DNA of 64,000 nt from Arthrobacter sp. Soil762 (GTDB lineage: Bacteria > Actinomycetota > Actinomycetes > Actinomycetales > Micrococcaceae): the NCBI RefSeq assembly GCF_001428335.1, contig NZ_LMSG01000021.1, positions 62,001 to 126,000 of the forward strand, in the 5' to 3' direction. How positions within the stretch are numbered: position 1 is the stretch's first letter; every line of letters begins with the position of its first letter. Below the pieces are notes generated by a model. The model was not told the DNA's origin and did no database searches. It saw only the letters and a list, made by a program, of their open reading frames with translations. A program made the translations under genes and the position numbers. This document shows, piece by piece, positions 1 to 8,445 of the stretch.

Positions 1-263
1 AGCACGTCGACGCCGGCCAGCGCCTGCTCCAGGGCTCCGCCGTCGTCGAGACTGCTCTCGATGACCTCAACCTTGCCCAGCCACGGCACGCCGGCGATCT
101 TTGCCGGGGTCCTGACCAGGACCTTGACGGTGTGCCCGGCCTCCAGCAGCCGGGGGACCAGGCGGCCGCCGATGTAGCCGGTGGCGCCGGTCACCAGGAC
201 GGTTCGCGCCATCCCCGGTGCCACGGTGGGGGGAGTGTCGCTCGGACTATTGCTATCGCTCAC
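1..263 (-). CDS. NAD(P)-binding epimerase/NmrA-like protein, 5' part only
   Basis: The gene runs off the left edge, so only its first 87 codons are visible. After an 18-residue polar leader the protein reads ARTVLVTGATGYIGGRL, the glycine-rich TGATGYIG Rossmann turn of extended short-chain dehydrogenases and NmrA-like proteins, followed by a strand and an Arg (VKVLVRTP) typical of NADP preference. I chose the GTG at 261-263 because GAGGAGC lies six bases upstream; an internal ATG 17 codons later is possible. It is divergent from mfd with about 180 bp between the starts. Family assignment is firm; substrate and exact subfamily cannot be told without the C-terminal half. Confidence 0.8.
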   Translation of the reverse strand, partial: MSDSNSPSDTPPTVAPGMARTVLVTGATGYIGGRLVPRLLEAGHTVKVLVRTPAKIAGVPWLGKVEVIESSLDDGGALEQALAGVDV

Positions 264-441
264 TGAAAGCTCCTCAGGCCGGCAGGCGGAGGCGCACAAC
301 AGGCGCGCTTCCTCAGCAAGCTTAGCAACGGGGTGCCCGGCGGGCCCCGGGGCAGGGGTAGGCTGGGATGACCCGGGATTCGAAGTGAATTTCGGGCTTT
401 CGTGTTGCCTGCGATCCCATGAACCCACAGGAGTTTCCGCC

Positions 442-3400
442 ATGAGCCCCACTGGCCCGTCCCATCCTGGCCCGTCCAACGGTGGTCCCTCGCTGACCGG
501 ACTGCGCCGTGTCCTGGCAGAAGACCAGACGTTCGCGCGGGTCCAGGCGGAGGCGGCCAGGGGTTTTGACGTCCGGGGCCAGGACTACCAGATCAGCGCG
601 CCGGCCGGACTCCGCGCCGTCCTGCTGGCGGAAATGGCAGACGGCCTGGACGCCGGCTCCGACGAAGGAACTCCCGAAGGCGGGCTCCCTCCTGTAGTTC
701 TGGCGGTCACCGCTACGGGACGCGAAGCGGAGGATCTGACATCAGCCCTGCGCGCTTACCTGCCGGCCGATTCAGTGGCCGAGTTTCCCAGTTGGGAAAC
801 CCTGCCGCACGAACGGCTCTCGCCCCGCTCGGACACCGTGGGCCGCCGGCTGTCCGTCCTGCGCCGCCTGGCGCACCCGGAAAGTTCGACGGCGGGCCGG
901 TTGCGTGTAGTGGTGGCACCGGTCCGCGCGGTGGTCCAGCCGATCGTCGCCGGGCTGGGTGACCTGGTTCCGGTCACCCTGAAGGTGGGACAGGACATGC
1001 CGTTCTCCAGCGTGGTGCGGAGCCTTGCCGATGCCGCCTACGCACGCGTGGACATGGTCACCCGCCGTGGCGAGTTTGCCGTCCGCGGCGGCATCATCGA
1101 CGTCTTCCCGCCCACCGAGGACCATCCGATCCGCGTGGAGTTCTTCGGTGACGAGGTGGACCAGATGCGCTGGTTCGCGGTGGCCGACCAGCGCTCGCTG
1201 GCGGCGCCCGGGGTGCACCACCCCGCCGAGCTCCACGCCCCGCCCTGCCGCGAAATCCTCATCACGCCGTCGGTGATGTCGCGCGCGGCCACCCTGAAGG
1301 CGCAGCTTCCCGCGGCCGCGGACATGCTGGAGAAGATCGCCGGCGGCATCGCCGTGGAAGGGATGGAATCCCTGGCCCCGGTGTTGGTGGACGCTATGGT
1401 CCCGTTCGTGGAGCAGCTGCCCGCCGGGTCCATCTCGGTGATCATTGAACCGGAAAAGGTCCGCCGGCGCGCACATGATCTTGCGGCCACCAACGAGGAG
1501 TTCCTGGAAGCAGCCTGGTCCACGGCCTCGGATGGCGGCACGGCTCCACTGGACCTCAGTTCGCAGGCGTCGGCAGCTTTGCACTCAGCCAGCTTCCGTT
1601 CCCTGGCCGAAACCCGGAGCTTCTCGCTGGAGCACGAGGTGTCCTGGTGGTCCATCACGTCGCTGGCCACTGACGAGGAGCTGCTGCCCGAGATTGACGT
1701 CCTGAACCTCCGCGCCCGCGAACCGCGCGGGTACCAGGGTGATGTGGCCGAGATGATGGACTTCATCGGCTCCCACGTCCGGGACCAGTGGCGGATCGTA
1801 GTGGCCACGGAGGGTCCCGGCCCGGCGCAGCGCCTGGCGGAACTTTTCCACGACGCCGACATCCCCTGCGCCAGGGTGGACACCCTTGAGAAGGAGCCGC
1901 AGGCGGGCATCATCGAGGTGACCACTGCCGCCGTCGGACGCGGTTTTGTCCTGGACAGCCTCAAGCTGGGGCTGCTCACCGAAGCGGATCTGCTGGGACG
2001 GACCTCCGCAGGCTCCACCAAGGACATGCGGCGCATGCCGTCCAAGCGGCGGAACGCCGTGGACCCGTTGCAGCTGGTCAACGGCGATTCCGTGGTGCAC
2101 GAACAGCACGGCATTGGCCGCTTCATCGAACTCATCCAGCGCAAGGTGGCCGGCGGCGGAGACGGCGTCCGCGAGTACCTGGTCCTGGAATACGCCCCGT
2201 CCAAGCGCGGCGCCCCCGGGGACCGCCTGTTTGTCCCCACCGACCAGCTGGACCAGGTGACCCGCTACGTTGGCGGCGATACCCCTGTGCTCAGCAAGAT
2301 GGGCGGCTCCGACTGGGCCAGCACCAAGTCCAAGGCACGCAAGGCCGTCAAGGAGATCGCCGGCGAGCTCATCCGGCTGTACTCCGCGCGGATGGCCTCC
2401 AAGGGCCATGCCTTCGGGCCGGACACTCCGTGGCAGCGTGAGCTGGAGGAGGCCTTCCCGTACGTGGAGACGCCGGACCAGCTGACCACCATCAATGAGG
2501 TCAAGGCGGACATGGAGCGCGAGATCCCCATGGACCGCCTGGTGTCCGGCGACGTGGGCTACGGCAAAACCGAGATCGCCGTCCGGGCCGCGTTCAAGGC
2601 GGTCCAGGACGGGAAGCAGGTGGCGATCCTGGTGCCCACCACCCTGCTCGCCCAGCAGCACTTCGAAACGTTCACCGAGCGCTTCTCCGGCTTCCCTTTG
2701 CGGGTCAAGGCCTTGTCCAGGTTCCAGGGGACCAAGGAAACCAAAGAGACCGTTGAGGGGGTCAAGAGCGGCTCCGTTGACGTCGTCATCGGCACCCACC
2801 GCCTGTTGTCCAAGGACTTCGCGTTCAAGGATCTGGGCCTGGTGATCGTGGACGAGGAGCAGCGCTTCGGTGTGGAGCATAAGGAAGCACTGAAGAAAAT
2901 GCGGACCAACGTGGACGTGCTGGCCATGAGCGCTACCCCGATTCCGCGGACCCTGGAGATGTCACTGACGGGCATCCGGGAAACGTCCACGCTGGCCACC
3001 CCGCCGGAGGAACGCCACCCCGTCCTCACATATGTGGGCCCGTACACGGACAAGCAGACCTCGGCGGCCATCCGGCGTGAGCTGATGCGCGAAGGCCAGA
3101 TGTTCTTTGTGCACAACCGGGTGTCCACCATCGACCGGACAGCCGCGAAGATCCGTGAACTGGTTCCGGAAGCACGTGTTGAGGTGGCACACGGACAGAT
3201 GTCCGAGAGCCGGCTGGAGCAGATCATCGTGGATTTCTGGGAAAAGCGCTTTGACGTCCTGGTGTGCACCACCATCATCGAAACCGGCCTGGACATCTCC
3301 AACGCCAACACGCTGATCGTGGACGGGGCCGACAAGTACGGCCTCTCCCAGCTGCACCAGCTCCGCGGCCGGGTGGGCCGCGGCCGTGAACGCGCCTATG

Positions 3401-4122
3401 CCTACTTCCTGTACCCGTCCGAGAAGCCCCTGGGCGAGGTGGCCCTGGAACGCCTCAAGGCCGTGGCCACACACAACGAGCTCGGAGCCGGCATGCAGCT
3501 GGCCATGAAGGACCTCGAAATCCGCGGCGCCGGCAACCTGCTGGGCGGCGAGCAGTCCGGCCACATCCAGGGCGTCGGCTTCGACCTCTACATCCGCCTG
3601 GTGGGTGAGGCGGTGGCCGACTTCCGCGGCGACGCCGAGGAAAAGGCCGCCGAAATGAAGATCGAGCTGCCGGTCAACGCCCACCTCCCGCACGATTATG
3701 TGCCGGGGGAGCGGCTCCGCCTGGAGGCCTACCGCAAGCTGGCCTCCGCGTTGACGTACGAGGCCATCGAGGAGGTCCTGGCCGAGCTTGTGGACCGTTA
3801 CGGTGAGCCGCCGCTGCCGGTCCAGAACCTCATTGCCGTGGCCCGCTTCCGGGTGGGTGCCCGCGAAGCCGGCCTGTCCGACGTCGCGCTCCAGGGGAAC
3901 TTCATCAAGTTCTCGCCCGCGCAGCTGCCGGAGTCGAAGCTGATGCGGCTGACCCGGATGTACCCGGGGTCCCAGTCCAAGCCCGCCCTGGACGCGGTGC
4001 TGATTCCGAAGCCCAAGACGGCGAGGATCGGCGGCCGCGACCTGCAGGACGCCGAAATCCTGGAATGGGCCAACGGGGTCATCCGCAACATCTTCTCCGA
4101 CGCACCACTGGCGGTGAGTTAG
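442..4122 (+). CDS. mfd: Mfd, transcription-repair coupling factor
   Basis: This 1226-residue DNA translocase pushes stalled RNA polymerase off lesions and recruits UvrA. The N-terminal part carries the UvrB-like homology region (YQISAPAGLRAVLLAEMA onward, with RGGIIDVFPP near residue 220). It is followed by the polymerase-interaction domain (VVHEQHGIGRF) and the RecG-like superfamily 2 motor: Walker A GYGKT with Lys709, the DEEQ box at 804-807, the SATPIPRTL motif and the GRVGRG motif. The TRCF C-terminal domain closes the protein. Length matches the family. I start at ATG 442, which has AGGAG eight bases upstream; the open frame extends further 5' but that part crosses the divergent upstream gene. 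TAGGCT at 359-364 is a possible -10. Confidence 0.97.
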   Translation: MSPTGPSHPGPSNGGPSLTGLRRVLAEDQTFARVQAEAARGFDVRGQDYQISAPAGLRAVLLAEMADGLDAGSDEGTPEGGLPPVVLAVTATGREAEDLTSALRAYLPADSVAEFPSWETLPHERLSPRSDTVGRRLSVLRRLAHPESSTAGRLRVVVAPVRAVVQPIVAGLGDLVPVTLKVGQDMPFSSVVRSLADAAYARVDMVTRRGEFAVRGGIIDVFPPTEDHPIRVEFFGDEVDQMRWFAVADQRSLAAPGVHHPAELHAPPCREILITPSVMSRAATLKAQLPAAADMLEKIAGGIAVEGMESLAPVLVDAMVPFVEQLPAGSISVIIEPEKVRRRAHDLAATNEEFLEAAWSTASDGGTAPLDLSSQASAALHSASFRSLAETRSFSLEHEVSWWSITSLATDEELLPEIDVLNLRAREPRGYQGDVAEMMDFIGSHVRDQWRIVVATEGPGPAQRLAELFHDADIPCARVDTLEKEPQAGIIEVTTAAVGRGFVLDSLKLGLLTEADLLGRTSAGSTKDMRRMPSKRRNAVDPLQLVNGDSVVHEQHGIGRFIELIQRKVAGGGDGVREYLVLEYAPSKRGAPGDRLFVPTDQLDQVTRYVGGDTPVLSKMGGSDWASTKSKARKAVKEIAGELIRLYSARMASKGHAFGPDTPWQRELEEAFPYVETPDQLTTINEVKADMEREIPMDRLVSGDVGYGKTEIAVRAAFKAVQDGKQVAILVPTTLLAQQHFETFTERFSGFPLRVKALSRFQGTKETKETVEGVKSGSVDVVIGTHRLLSKDFAFKDLGLVIVDEEQRFGVEHKEALKKMRTNVDVLAMSATPIPRTLEMSLTGIRETSTLATPPEERHPVLTYVGPYTDKQTSAAIRRELMREGQMFFVHNRVSTIDRTAAKIRELVPEARVEVAHGQMSESRLEQIIVDFWEKRFDVLVCTTIIETGLDISNANTLIVDGADKYGLSQLHQLRGRVGRGRERAYAYFLYPSEKPLGEVALERLKAVATHNELGAGMQLAMKDLEIRGAGNLLGGEQSGHIQGVGFDLYIRLVGEAVADFRGDAEEKAAEMKIELPVNAHLPHDYVPGERLRLEAYRKLASALTYEAIEEVLAELVDRYGEPPLPVQNLIAVARFRVGAREAGLSDVALQGNFIKFSPAQLPESKLMRLTRMYPGSQSKPALDAVLIPKPKTARIGGRDLQDAEILEWANGVIRNIFSDAPLAVS

Positions 4123-4128
4123 AGCTTG

Positions 4129-4950
4129 ATGGGAGGACATCACGCCGCGTCTGGGGCCGCGGCGTGGGTAGCTATTGCCTCAACGGGGCCGTACACGCTG
4201 GGCTGGTATCCGCTGGACGCCACGGGAATCGTCATCGGCGGGATGGCGACGGCGGGGACTGCGCTGGTGTGCGATTGGGACCACCGCCACAGCACCGTGG
4301 CCAACTCGCTGCCGCCGCTCTCCAACCTGATTGCCGTGGGTATTGAGAACGCCAGCGGCGGGCACCGGCAAGGCACCCACTCGGTGCTCGGTGCCGCGTT
4401 CTTTGTGCTGCTGGCCATGATGGCCGGGCAGTTCCAGCTGCAGACGGACTGGGGCCTGCTGTCCGTGGGTGCCGGCCTGCTGTGCATGTTCATGATCAAC
4501 ATTGCGGCCAAGGCGCTGAAGCTGTTTCCCAAGTCAGGATTTATCAGCAACTGGATCTTTGCCCTGGCCATGGCCGGACTGGTGACCTGGTTCGCGCCGG
4601 AGCAGTGGACCTGGCTGCCCGTATCGATGCTGACCGGTGTAGTGGTCCACATCGTGGGGGACATGATCACCACCGGGGGCGTGCCGCTGCTCTGGCCGAT
4701 TGTCATCAAGCCACCGAAGTTTCTCCGGAAGCTGCCGGTGCTCAACGACGTCTGGAAAGCCAACGGCGCCTTTTCCCTGCCGCTGCTGGGCCGCGCGGGT
4801 TCCCGCCGCGAGTGGCTGGTGCTGATCCCGGTGAGCGCCTACGCGATGGTGGGCATGTGCGTAGCTGCCTGGTCGTTGGCGAAGGCACATTTCCCGGCCG
4901 CCATGGCGATCGGAAAGACCACGGTCAGCCGCCTGCTTGGCGCGGGCTGA
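4129..4950 (+). CDS. Metal-dependent hydrolase family membrane protein (YdjM/DUF457-like)
   Basis: A 273-residue integral membrane protein with about seven hydrophobic segments. The N-terminal MGGHHAASGAA and the internal HIVGDMITTGGVPLLWPI fit the YdjM/DUF457 group of inner-membrane proteins annotated as metal-dependent hydrolases, in which the conserved His and Asp residues are thought to bind metal. The ATG lies six bases after the mfd stop; a TTG immediately upstream is in frame, but the ATG is the better start. The close spacing suggests co-transcription with mfd. The gene ends ahead of a perfect inverted repeat. The biochemical role of the family is poorly known, so the function is by name only. 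Confidence 0.8.
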   Translation: MGGHHAASGAAAWVAIASTGPYTLGWYPLDATGIVIGGMATAGTALVCDWDHRHSTVANSLPPLSNLIAVGIENASGGHRQGTHSVLGAAFFVLLAMMAGQFQLQTDWGLLSVGAGLLCMFMINIAAKALKLFPKSGFISNWIFALAMAGLVTWFAPEQWTWLPVSMLTGVVVHIVGDMITTGGVPLLWPIVIKPPKFLRKLPVLNDVWKANGAFSLPLLGRAGSRREWLVLIPVSAYAMVGMCVAAWSLAKAHFPAAMAIGKTTVSRLLGAG

Positions 4951-5011
4951 CGCGGGCAGCACGGCCTGAACTTCAGCGGCCGGTCTCTGGCGTCCGTGCT
5001 CTAAGTCCATG

Positions 5012-5060
5012 ACTTAAAAGGCTGCGGCCCCGGAATATCCGGGGCCGCAGCCTTTTAAGT
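5012..5060. terminator. Bidirectional intrinsic terminator
   Basis: A perfect 22-bp inverted repeat (5012-5033 and 5039-5060) with a five-base AATAT loop. The GC-rich core is flanked by AAAA on one side and TTTT on the other, so it can act in both directions. It sits between the convergent hydrolase-family gene and the small membrane protein gene. Confidence 0.92.
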
Positions 5061-5072
5061 TACCGAGGGTTC

Positions 5073-5318
5073 TTACTTGCCGCCGGCTGAATCGGAGCGG
5101 CCGGTGATGGTCTGCGGGATCCAGAACGCCAGGAAAAACATGCCCAGGCAGGCGGCCATCGGCCACGGGTTGCCGAGCGTGAGGAAGGACAGGGAGTAGA
5201 TGGAGCCCAGGAACAGCGCCATCATGGTCACAAACAGAAGGACGCTGCCCAGGAGGCTGTTCTCGTTCTGGGGGGTCTGTACCGTGGCGTTGCCGGACTC
5301 GGTGGTCTTGCTGGACAT
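5073..5318 (-). CDS. Small two-helix membrane protein
   Basis: An 81-residue protein: a polar N-terminus of about 23 residues, two hydrophobic segments (about 24-46 and 52-72) and a short charged tail ending in GGK. The ATG at 5316-5318 is preceded by GAGGAGG with good spacing; a longer open frame exists but would overlap deoC. It lies about 50 bp downstream of deoC on the same strand and probably shares its transcript. I do not recognise a functional family. Confidence 0.75.
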   Translation of the reverse strand: MSSKTTESGNATVQTPQNENSLLGSVLLFVTMMALFLGSIYSLSFLTLGNPWPMAACLGMFFLAFWIPQTITGRSDSAGGK

Positions 5319-5370
5319 TGTTTCCTCCTCGGCCCCGCGGGGCTCAAACTGTGGCGGCTCCGGGCCGGCG

Positions 5371-6096
5371 TCAGTAGCTGGATGAACCCTGTTCACCCTT
5401 GACGATGGCAATGCCGGAGCTGGCACCAATACGTGTTGCACCTGCAGCAATCATAGCCTGCGCGTCGGCGAGGGAACGTACGCCGCCGGACGCCTTGACG
5501 CCGAGATCGGGGCCGACTGTGCGGCGCATCAGGGCGATGTCCTCGGCCGTGGCACCCCCGCCGTTGAACCCCGTGGATGTCTTGACGAAATCCGCCCCGG
5601 CTTCAACGGACGCCTGGCAGGCAAGGACCTTCTGGTCGTCGCTGAGCAATGCGGTTTCGATGATGACCTTCAGGATGGCTCCGCCCGTGTGGACCGCCTC
5701 CGCGACGGCGGCGATATCGTCCACCAGCGCGCCCTTGTCACCGGCGCGGGCTGCTGCGATGTTGATGACCATGTCGATCTCGTCCGCACCATCCAGTACC
5801 GCGCCGCGGGCTTCAAAAGCCTTCACGTCGCTGGGCGTGGCACCCAGGGGAAAGCCGATCACCGAGCACGTCAGGACGCCGGACCGCTTAAGCGCGGTCT
5901 TGACTGTCTTGACCCAGAGGGGGTTCACGCAGACCGACTTGAAGTGGTACTCAGCGGCCTCGGCACAGACTTTGAGGATCTCCGCTTCGCTGGCCTCGGG
6001 CTTGAGGAGCGTGTGGTCGATGTAGGAAGCGATGTTGCCCGACGCTGAGACCGTACCGGCTCCAGTTTGGTCGGTAGGAGTGGCTGCGTTGCTCAT
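5371..6096 (-). CDS. deoC: DeoC, deoxyribose-phosphate aldolase
   Basis: A 241-residue class I aldolase that splits 2-deoxy-D-ribose 5-phosphate into glyceraldehyde 3-phosphate and acetaldehyde in deoxynucleoside salvage. The TIM-barrel landmarks are visible: YIDHTLLKPEA near the start, CSVIGFPLGA, the DEIDMVIN motif, and the Schiff-base lysine in FVKTSTGF, followed by VKASGGVR in the phosphate-binding part. I chose the second ATG (6094-6096), preceded by GAAAGGACC, rather than the ATG five codons upstream. Purine nucleoside phosphorylase and a phosphosugar mutase lie within 10 kb, but not in the same operon. Confidence 0.96.
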   Translation of the reverse strand: MSNAATPTDQTGAGTVSASGNIASYIDHTLLKPEASEAEILKVCAEAAEYHFKSVCVNPLWVKTVKTALKRSGVLTCSVIGFPLGATPSDVKAFEARGAVLDGADEIDMVINIAAARAGDKGALVDDIAAVAEAVHTGGAILKVIIETALLSDDQKVLACQASVEAGADFVKTSTGFNGGGATAEDIALMRRTVGPDLGVKASGGVRSLADAQAMIAAGATRIGASSGIAIVKGEQGSSSY

Positions 6097-6197
6097 GATG
6101 GTCCTTTCCATGTGGCCTTGTGGGCCGCCGGAGCCACGCGGTGCGTGGCTGTTCAGGTGACCATCTTGTCACAGCGGGTGTTGCGGCGGGCGGACGC

Positions 6198-7070
6198 TTA
6201 CGCGGCCGCAGGCACGCGCTCAGCCACACCTTCCGCCGCTGATGTAGCCGTCATCAGCTGCGCGGCGCAGGCTCCAGCGGCAGAAGCCGCGGCGACCAGC
6301 AGTCCCAGCCGGACGCCGTCGAACGCTGCGGCGTCACCAATCGCCCAGATGCCGGCGACCGATGTCCTGAAGTCCTTGCTGATGGCGATTCCGCCGTTGG
6401 GGGCGGTGGCGAGTCTGGCGCTGGCGGCGAGTCCATCGCGGGCAACCCGCTCTTCGGCCAGGACAACCAGGTCGCCGTTCATGCTGCTGCCGTCCTCGAA
6501 GACAATGCCGGAAGCGGTCAGGCCCGAGCCGGCGATGGAGTGCACAACGGCGGCCGGCCGGACCGTTGTGCGGATGGGCCTGACGCCGCGGGCCCGCAGC
6601 ACCGCTTCGGCCTGGCCCGCTGCCGCGCCGGTTCCCACGAGGATCCCCAGTGGCCGCCGGCCCAGTTCCCGCGTCACTTCCTTGACGGCGTCGCCGATCC
6701 GGGCGGCATCGTCGATCGTGGAGTAGCTCAGGCAGCGGCCGGCGCCCGCCACGGGGGACGCAACGGGCGCTGATCCGGTGGCGATGACCAGTTCGTCGTA
6801 GCTGAGTTCCATGCCGTCGGCGGTGGTGACGGAGCGGTTCTCCGCGTCGATGAAGCTGGCTGGCTGGCCGAAGCGGAATGATACCTGCGGCAGCTCTGCG
6901 AGCTCCAGGAGTTCGGCGGGAGCGTCGTCCCGGTTGCTGAGGACGGTGACGGTGCCGCGAAAGCGGGCACCGTCCAGCTGGCGGACCAGCGCCTGTGCGG
7001 CGGGCCCGGCCCCGGCAATGACGATGCGCGGAGCCGGGGAAACTGACGTGGACGGTGCCGGAGCGGACAT
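6198..7070 (-). CDS. FAD-dependent NAD(P)H oxidoreductase near the nitrite reductase genes
   Basis: A 290-residue flavoprotein of the pyridine nucleotide-disulfide family. It has an N-terminal dinucleotide fold (RIVIAGAGPAAQALVRQL), the ATGS motif before the NAD(P) domain, and the FAD-ribityl motif GIWAIGDAAAF near the C-terminus. It resembles the N-terminal FAD half of NirB without iron-sulfur modules. The NAD(P)-binding glycine motif is atypical (LVGTGAAAGQAEA), so cofactor use is uncertain. It starts at the ATG at 7068-7070. The upstream 200 bp contains a GlnR-like box and palindromes. The role, perhaps electron supply or an accessory to nitrite reduction, is inferred from context only. 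Confidence 0.8.
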   Translation of the reverse strand: MSAPAPSTSVSPAPRIVIAGAGPAAQALVRQLDGARFRGTVTVLSNRDDAPAELLELAELPQVSFRFGQPASFIDAENRSVTTADGMELSYDELVIATGSAPVASPVAGAGRCLSYSTIDDAARIGDAVKEVTRELGRRPLGILVGTGAAAGQAEAVLRARGVRPIRTTVRPAAVVHSIAGSGLTASGIVFEDGSSMNGDLVVLAEERVARDGLAASARLATAPNGGIAISKDFRTSVAGIWAIGDAAAFDGVRLGLLVAAASAAGACAAQLMTATSAAEGVAERVPAAA

Positions 7071-7142
7071 GTGCTGGCCCTTTCGCTGGCGGCCGCTGGA
7101 GCGGCCGGGACTTCGTGATGAATCCCAGCGTAGGCTGCCCGT

Positions 7143-7169
7143 TTTTCCACCGTGTTTCCCCGCTGTTGC
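7143..7169 (-). promoter_or_regulatory. Possible GlnR box upstream of the FAD oxidoreductase
   Basis: Read on the minus strand: GCAAC-n6-GAAAC-n6-GAAAA, in exact 11-bp steps. GlnR sites in actinobacteria are GTnAC/GAAAC half-sites spaced by six bases. The match is partial. A separate 14-bp palindrome, TTACCGGCCGGTAA (7198-7211), and an 8-bp-arm hairpin (7090-7107) lie nearby. Confidence 0.35.
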
Positions 7170-7276
7170 TGGGAAAACGCCCTTTGTTCGCCAACGTTTA
7201 CCGGCCGGTAACAGAACCCGTGACGCACCTCTCAGTGCGCTCCGGAATGACACAAACGCGGCCGGAGCCCGCGTCC

Positions 7277-8431
7277 CTAGACGCGGATCCGGTAACCCCT
7301 CTTGACCACAGTCTCCACCAGGCGGCCGTCCGGCAGCGATGACCGCAGGCGGCTGACAGTCATGTCCAGGGCGTGGACCGAGCCCTTCAGCTCGAGCAGC
7401 TCCGACAGCGATTCCCGGGAAAGCACGGCCCCACCGGCCCCCAGGAGGGCCCGCAGCAGCAGCAGCGGCGCAGGCGCCAGCTCAACCTGCGCTCCGTCGA
7501 CGCGCAGGCTGCGGCCGCGCAGCTCAAGATTGCCGGACGCGGTGTCCAGCCGCCGCACATGGTTCAGGGCGAGGTGCTCGCACACCAGCCGGATGAGGGC
7601 GCCCATCCGGAACCGTTCCGGAATGAGCGGCGAGATACCGGCGTCGAGCAGGGGCTGGGCCGTGACGGGCCCCACCACTGCCGTGGTGACGTTGGTTTTC
7701 AGGCTTTCGATGAGCTGCTTGTAGACGCCCATTTCGTGGGCGGTGCTCCACACGGCGTCGACGGCGGGGGCGCTGGTGAAGGTGAGCACGTCCAGGTTGC
7801 CGCTGCACACAGCCTCGATGAGGCGGGGAAGCCGGTCTTCGCCGTCGGGCTTTACCCAGCGGTAGGGGGTGACCGTCAGGACCGTGGCGCCTGACATACG
7901 CAGGCGTTCAAGCTGCCGGACGTCCGTGTAGCCGTGCAGCTGCACGGCCACGGTCTTGCCGCGCACGCCCTCGGCGAGCAGCATGTCCACCAGCGTTGCG
8001 GTGGTTTCGTCGCTGCTGATTCCGACGTCGGCGAGTCCGGCCGCGCGGACGGCGCCGCGGGCTTTGGGGCCCCGGACGAACATCCGGCAGGCCCCGAGGG
8101 TTTCCAGCAGCTGCTCACCGATCCCAAAGGAATCGGCAGCTTCGCACCAGCGGCGCATGCCGTACGCCGTGGTGGCGATGCACAGGTCGGGGCGCGCGGC
8201 GATGATGGCCTTGGTGTCCTCGATGAGGCGGATGTCCTCCTGCACCGGGGCGATCTTGAGGGCCGGCGCGTGCAGTACTTCCGCGCCGCGGCGTTCCAAG
8301 GCCTCGATGAGGTCCCGGGAGCGCCGGTGCGAGGTGACTCCGATGCGGAAGCCCTCCAGCGGGGAGCCCGCAGCCTCCGGCCCGGAGGTCTCTTCAAGCT
8401 GGGCGGGTTCAGCGGGTGCCAGTGCGGTCAT
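7277..8431 (-). CDS. nnaR: HemD-like winged-helix regulator, NnaR type
   Basis: A 384-residue protein joining a uroporphyrinogen-III synthase-like domain (residues about 25-265, beginning LEGFRIGVTSHRR) to a C-terminal OmpR-type winged helix (about 285-384, with LDMTVSRLRSSL and the end VETVVKRGYRIRV). This architecture is that of NnaR of Streptomyces, a regulator of nitrate/nitrite assimilation working with GlnR, and of mycobacterial Rv0260c. Its place directly after cobA and nirB supports a regulatory rather than haem-making role. I prefer the ATG at 8429-8431, which has AAAGGA nine bases upstream; an alternative ATG six codons earlier forms an ATGA overlap with the cobA stop. Confidence 0.85.
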   Translation of the reverse strand: MTALAPAEPAQLEETSGPEAAGSPLEGFRIGVTSHRRSRDLIEALERRGAEVLHAPALKIAPVQEDIRLIEDTKAIIAARPDLCIATTAYGMRRWCEAADSFGIGEQLLETLGACRMFVRGPKARGAVRAAGLADVGISSDETTATLVDMLLAEGVRGKTVAVQLHGYTDVRQLERLRMSGATVLTVTPYRWVKPDGEDRLPRLIEAVCSGNLDVLTFTSAPAVDAVWSTAHEMGVYKQLIESLKTNVTTAVVGPVTAQPLLDAGISPLIPERFRMGALIRLVCEHLALNHVRRLDTASGNLELRGRSLRVDGAQVELAPAPLLLLRALLGAGGAVLSRESLSELLELKGSVHALDMTVSRLRSSLPDGRLVETVVKRGYRIRV

Positions 8432-8445
8432 GGGGGTCAATCCTT

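Noticed and set aside
181..441. A longer N-terminus for Mfd
   Set aside because: The extra 87 codons overlap the divergent epimerase-like gene and its ribosome binding site, show no Mfd similarity, and ATG 442 has a good AGGAG.
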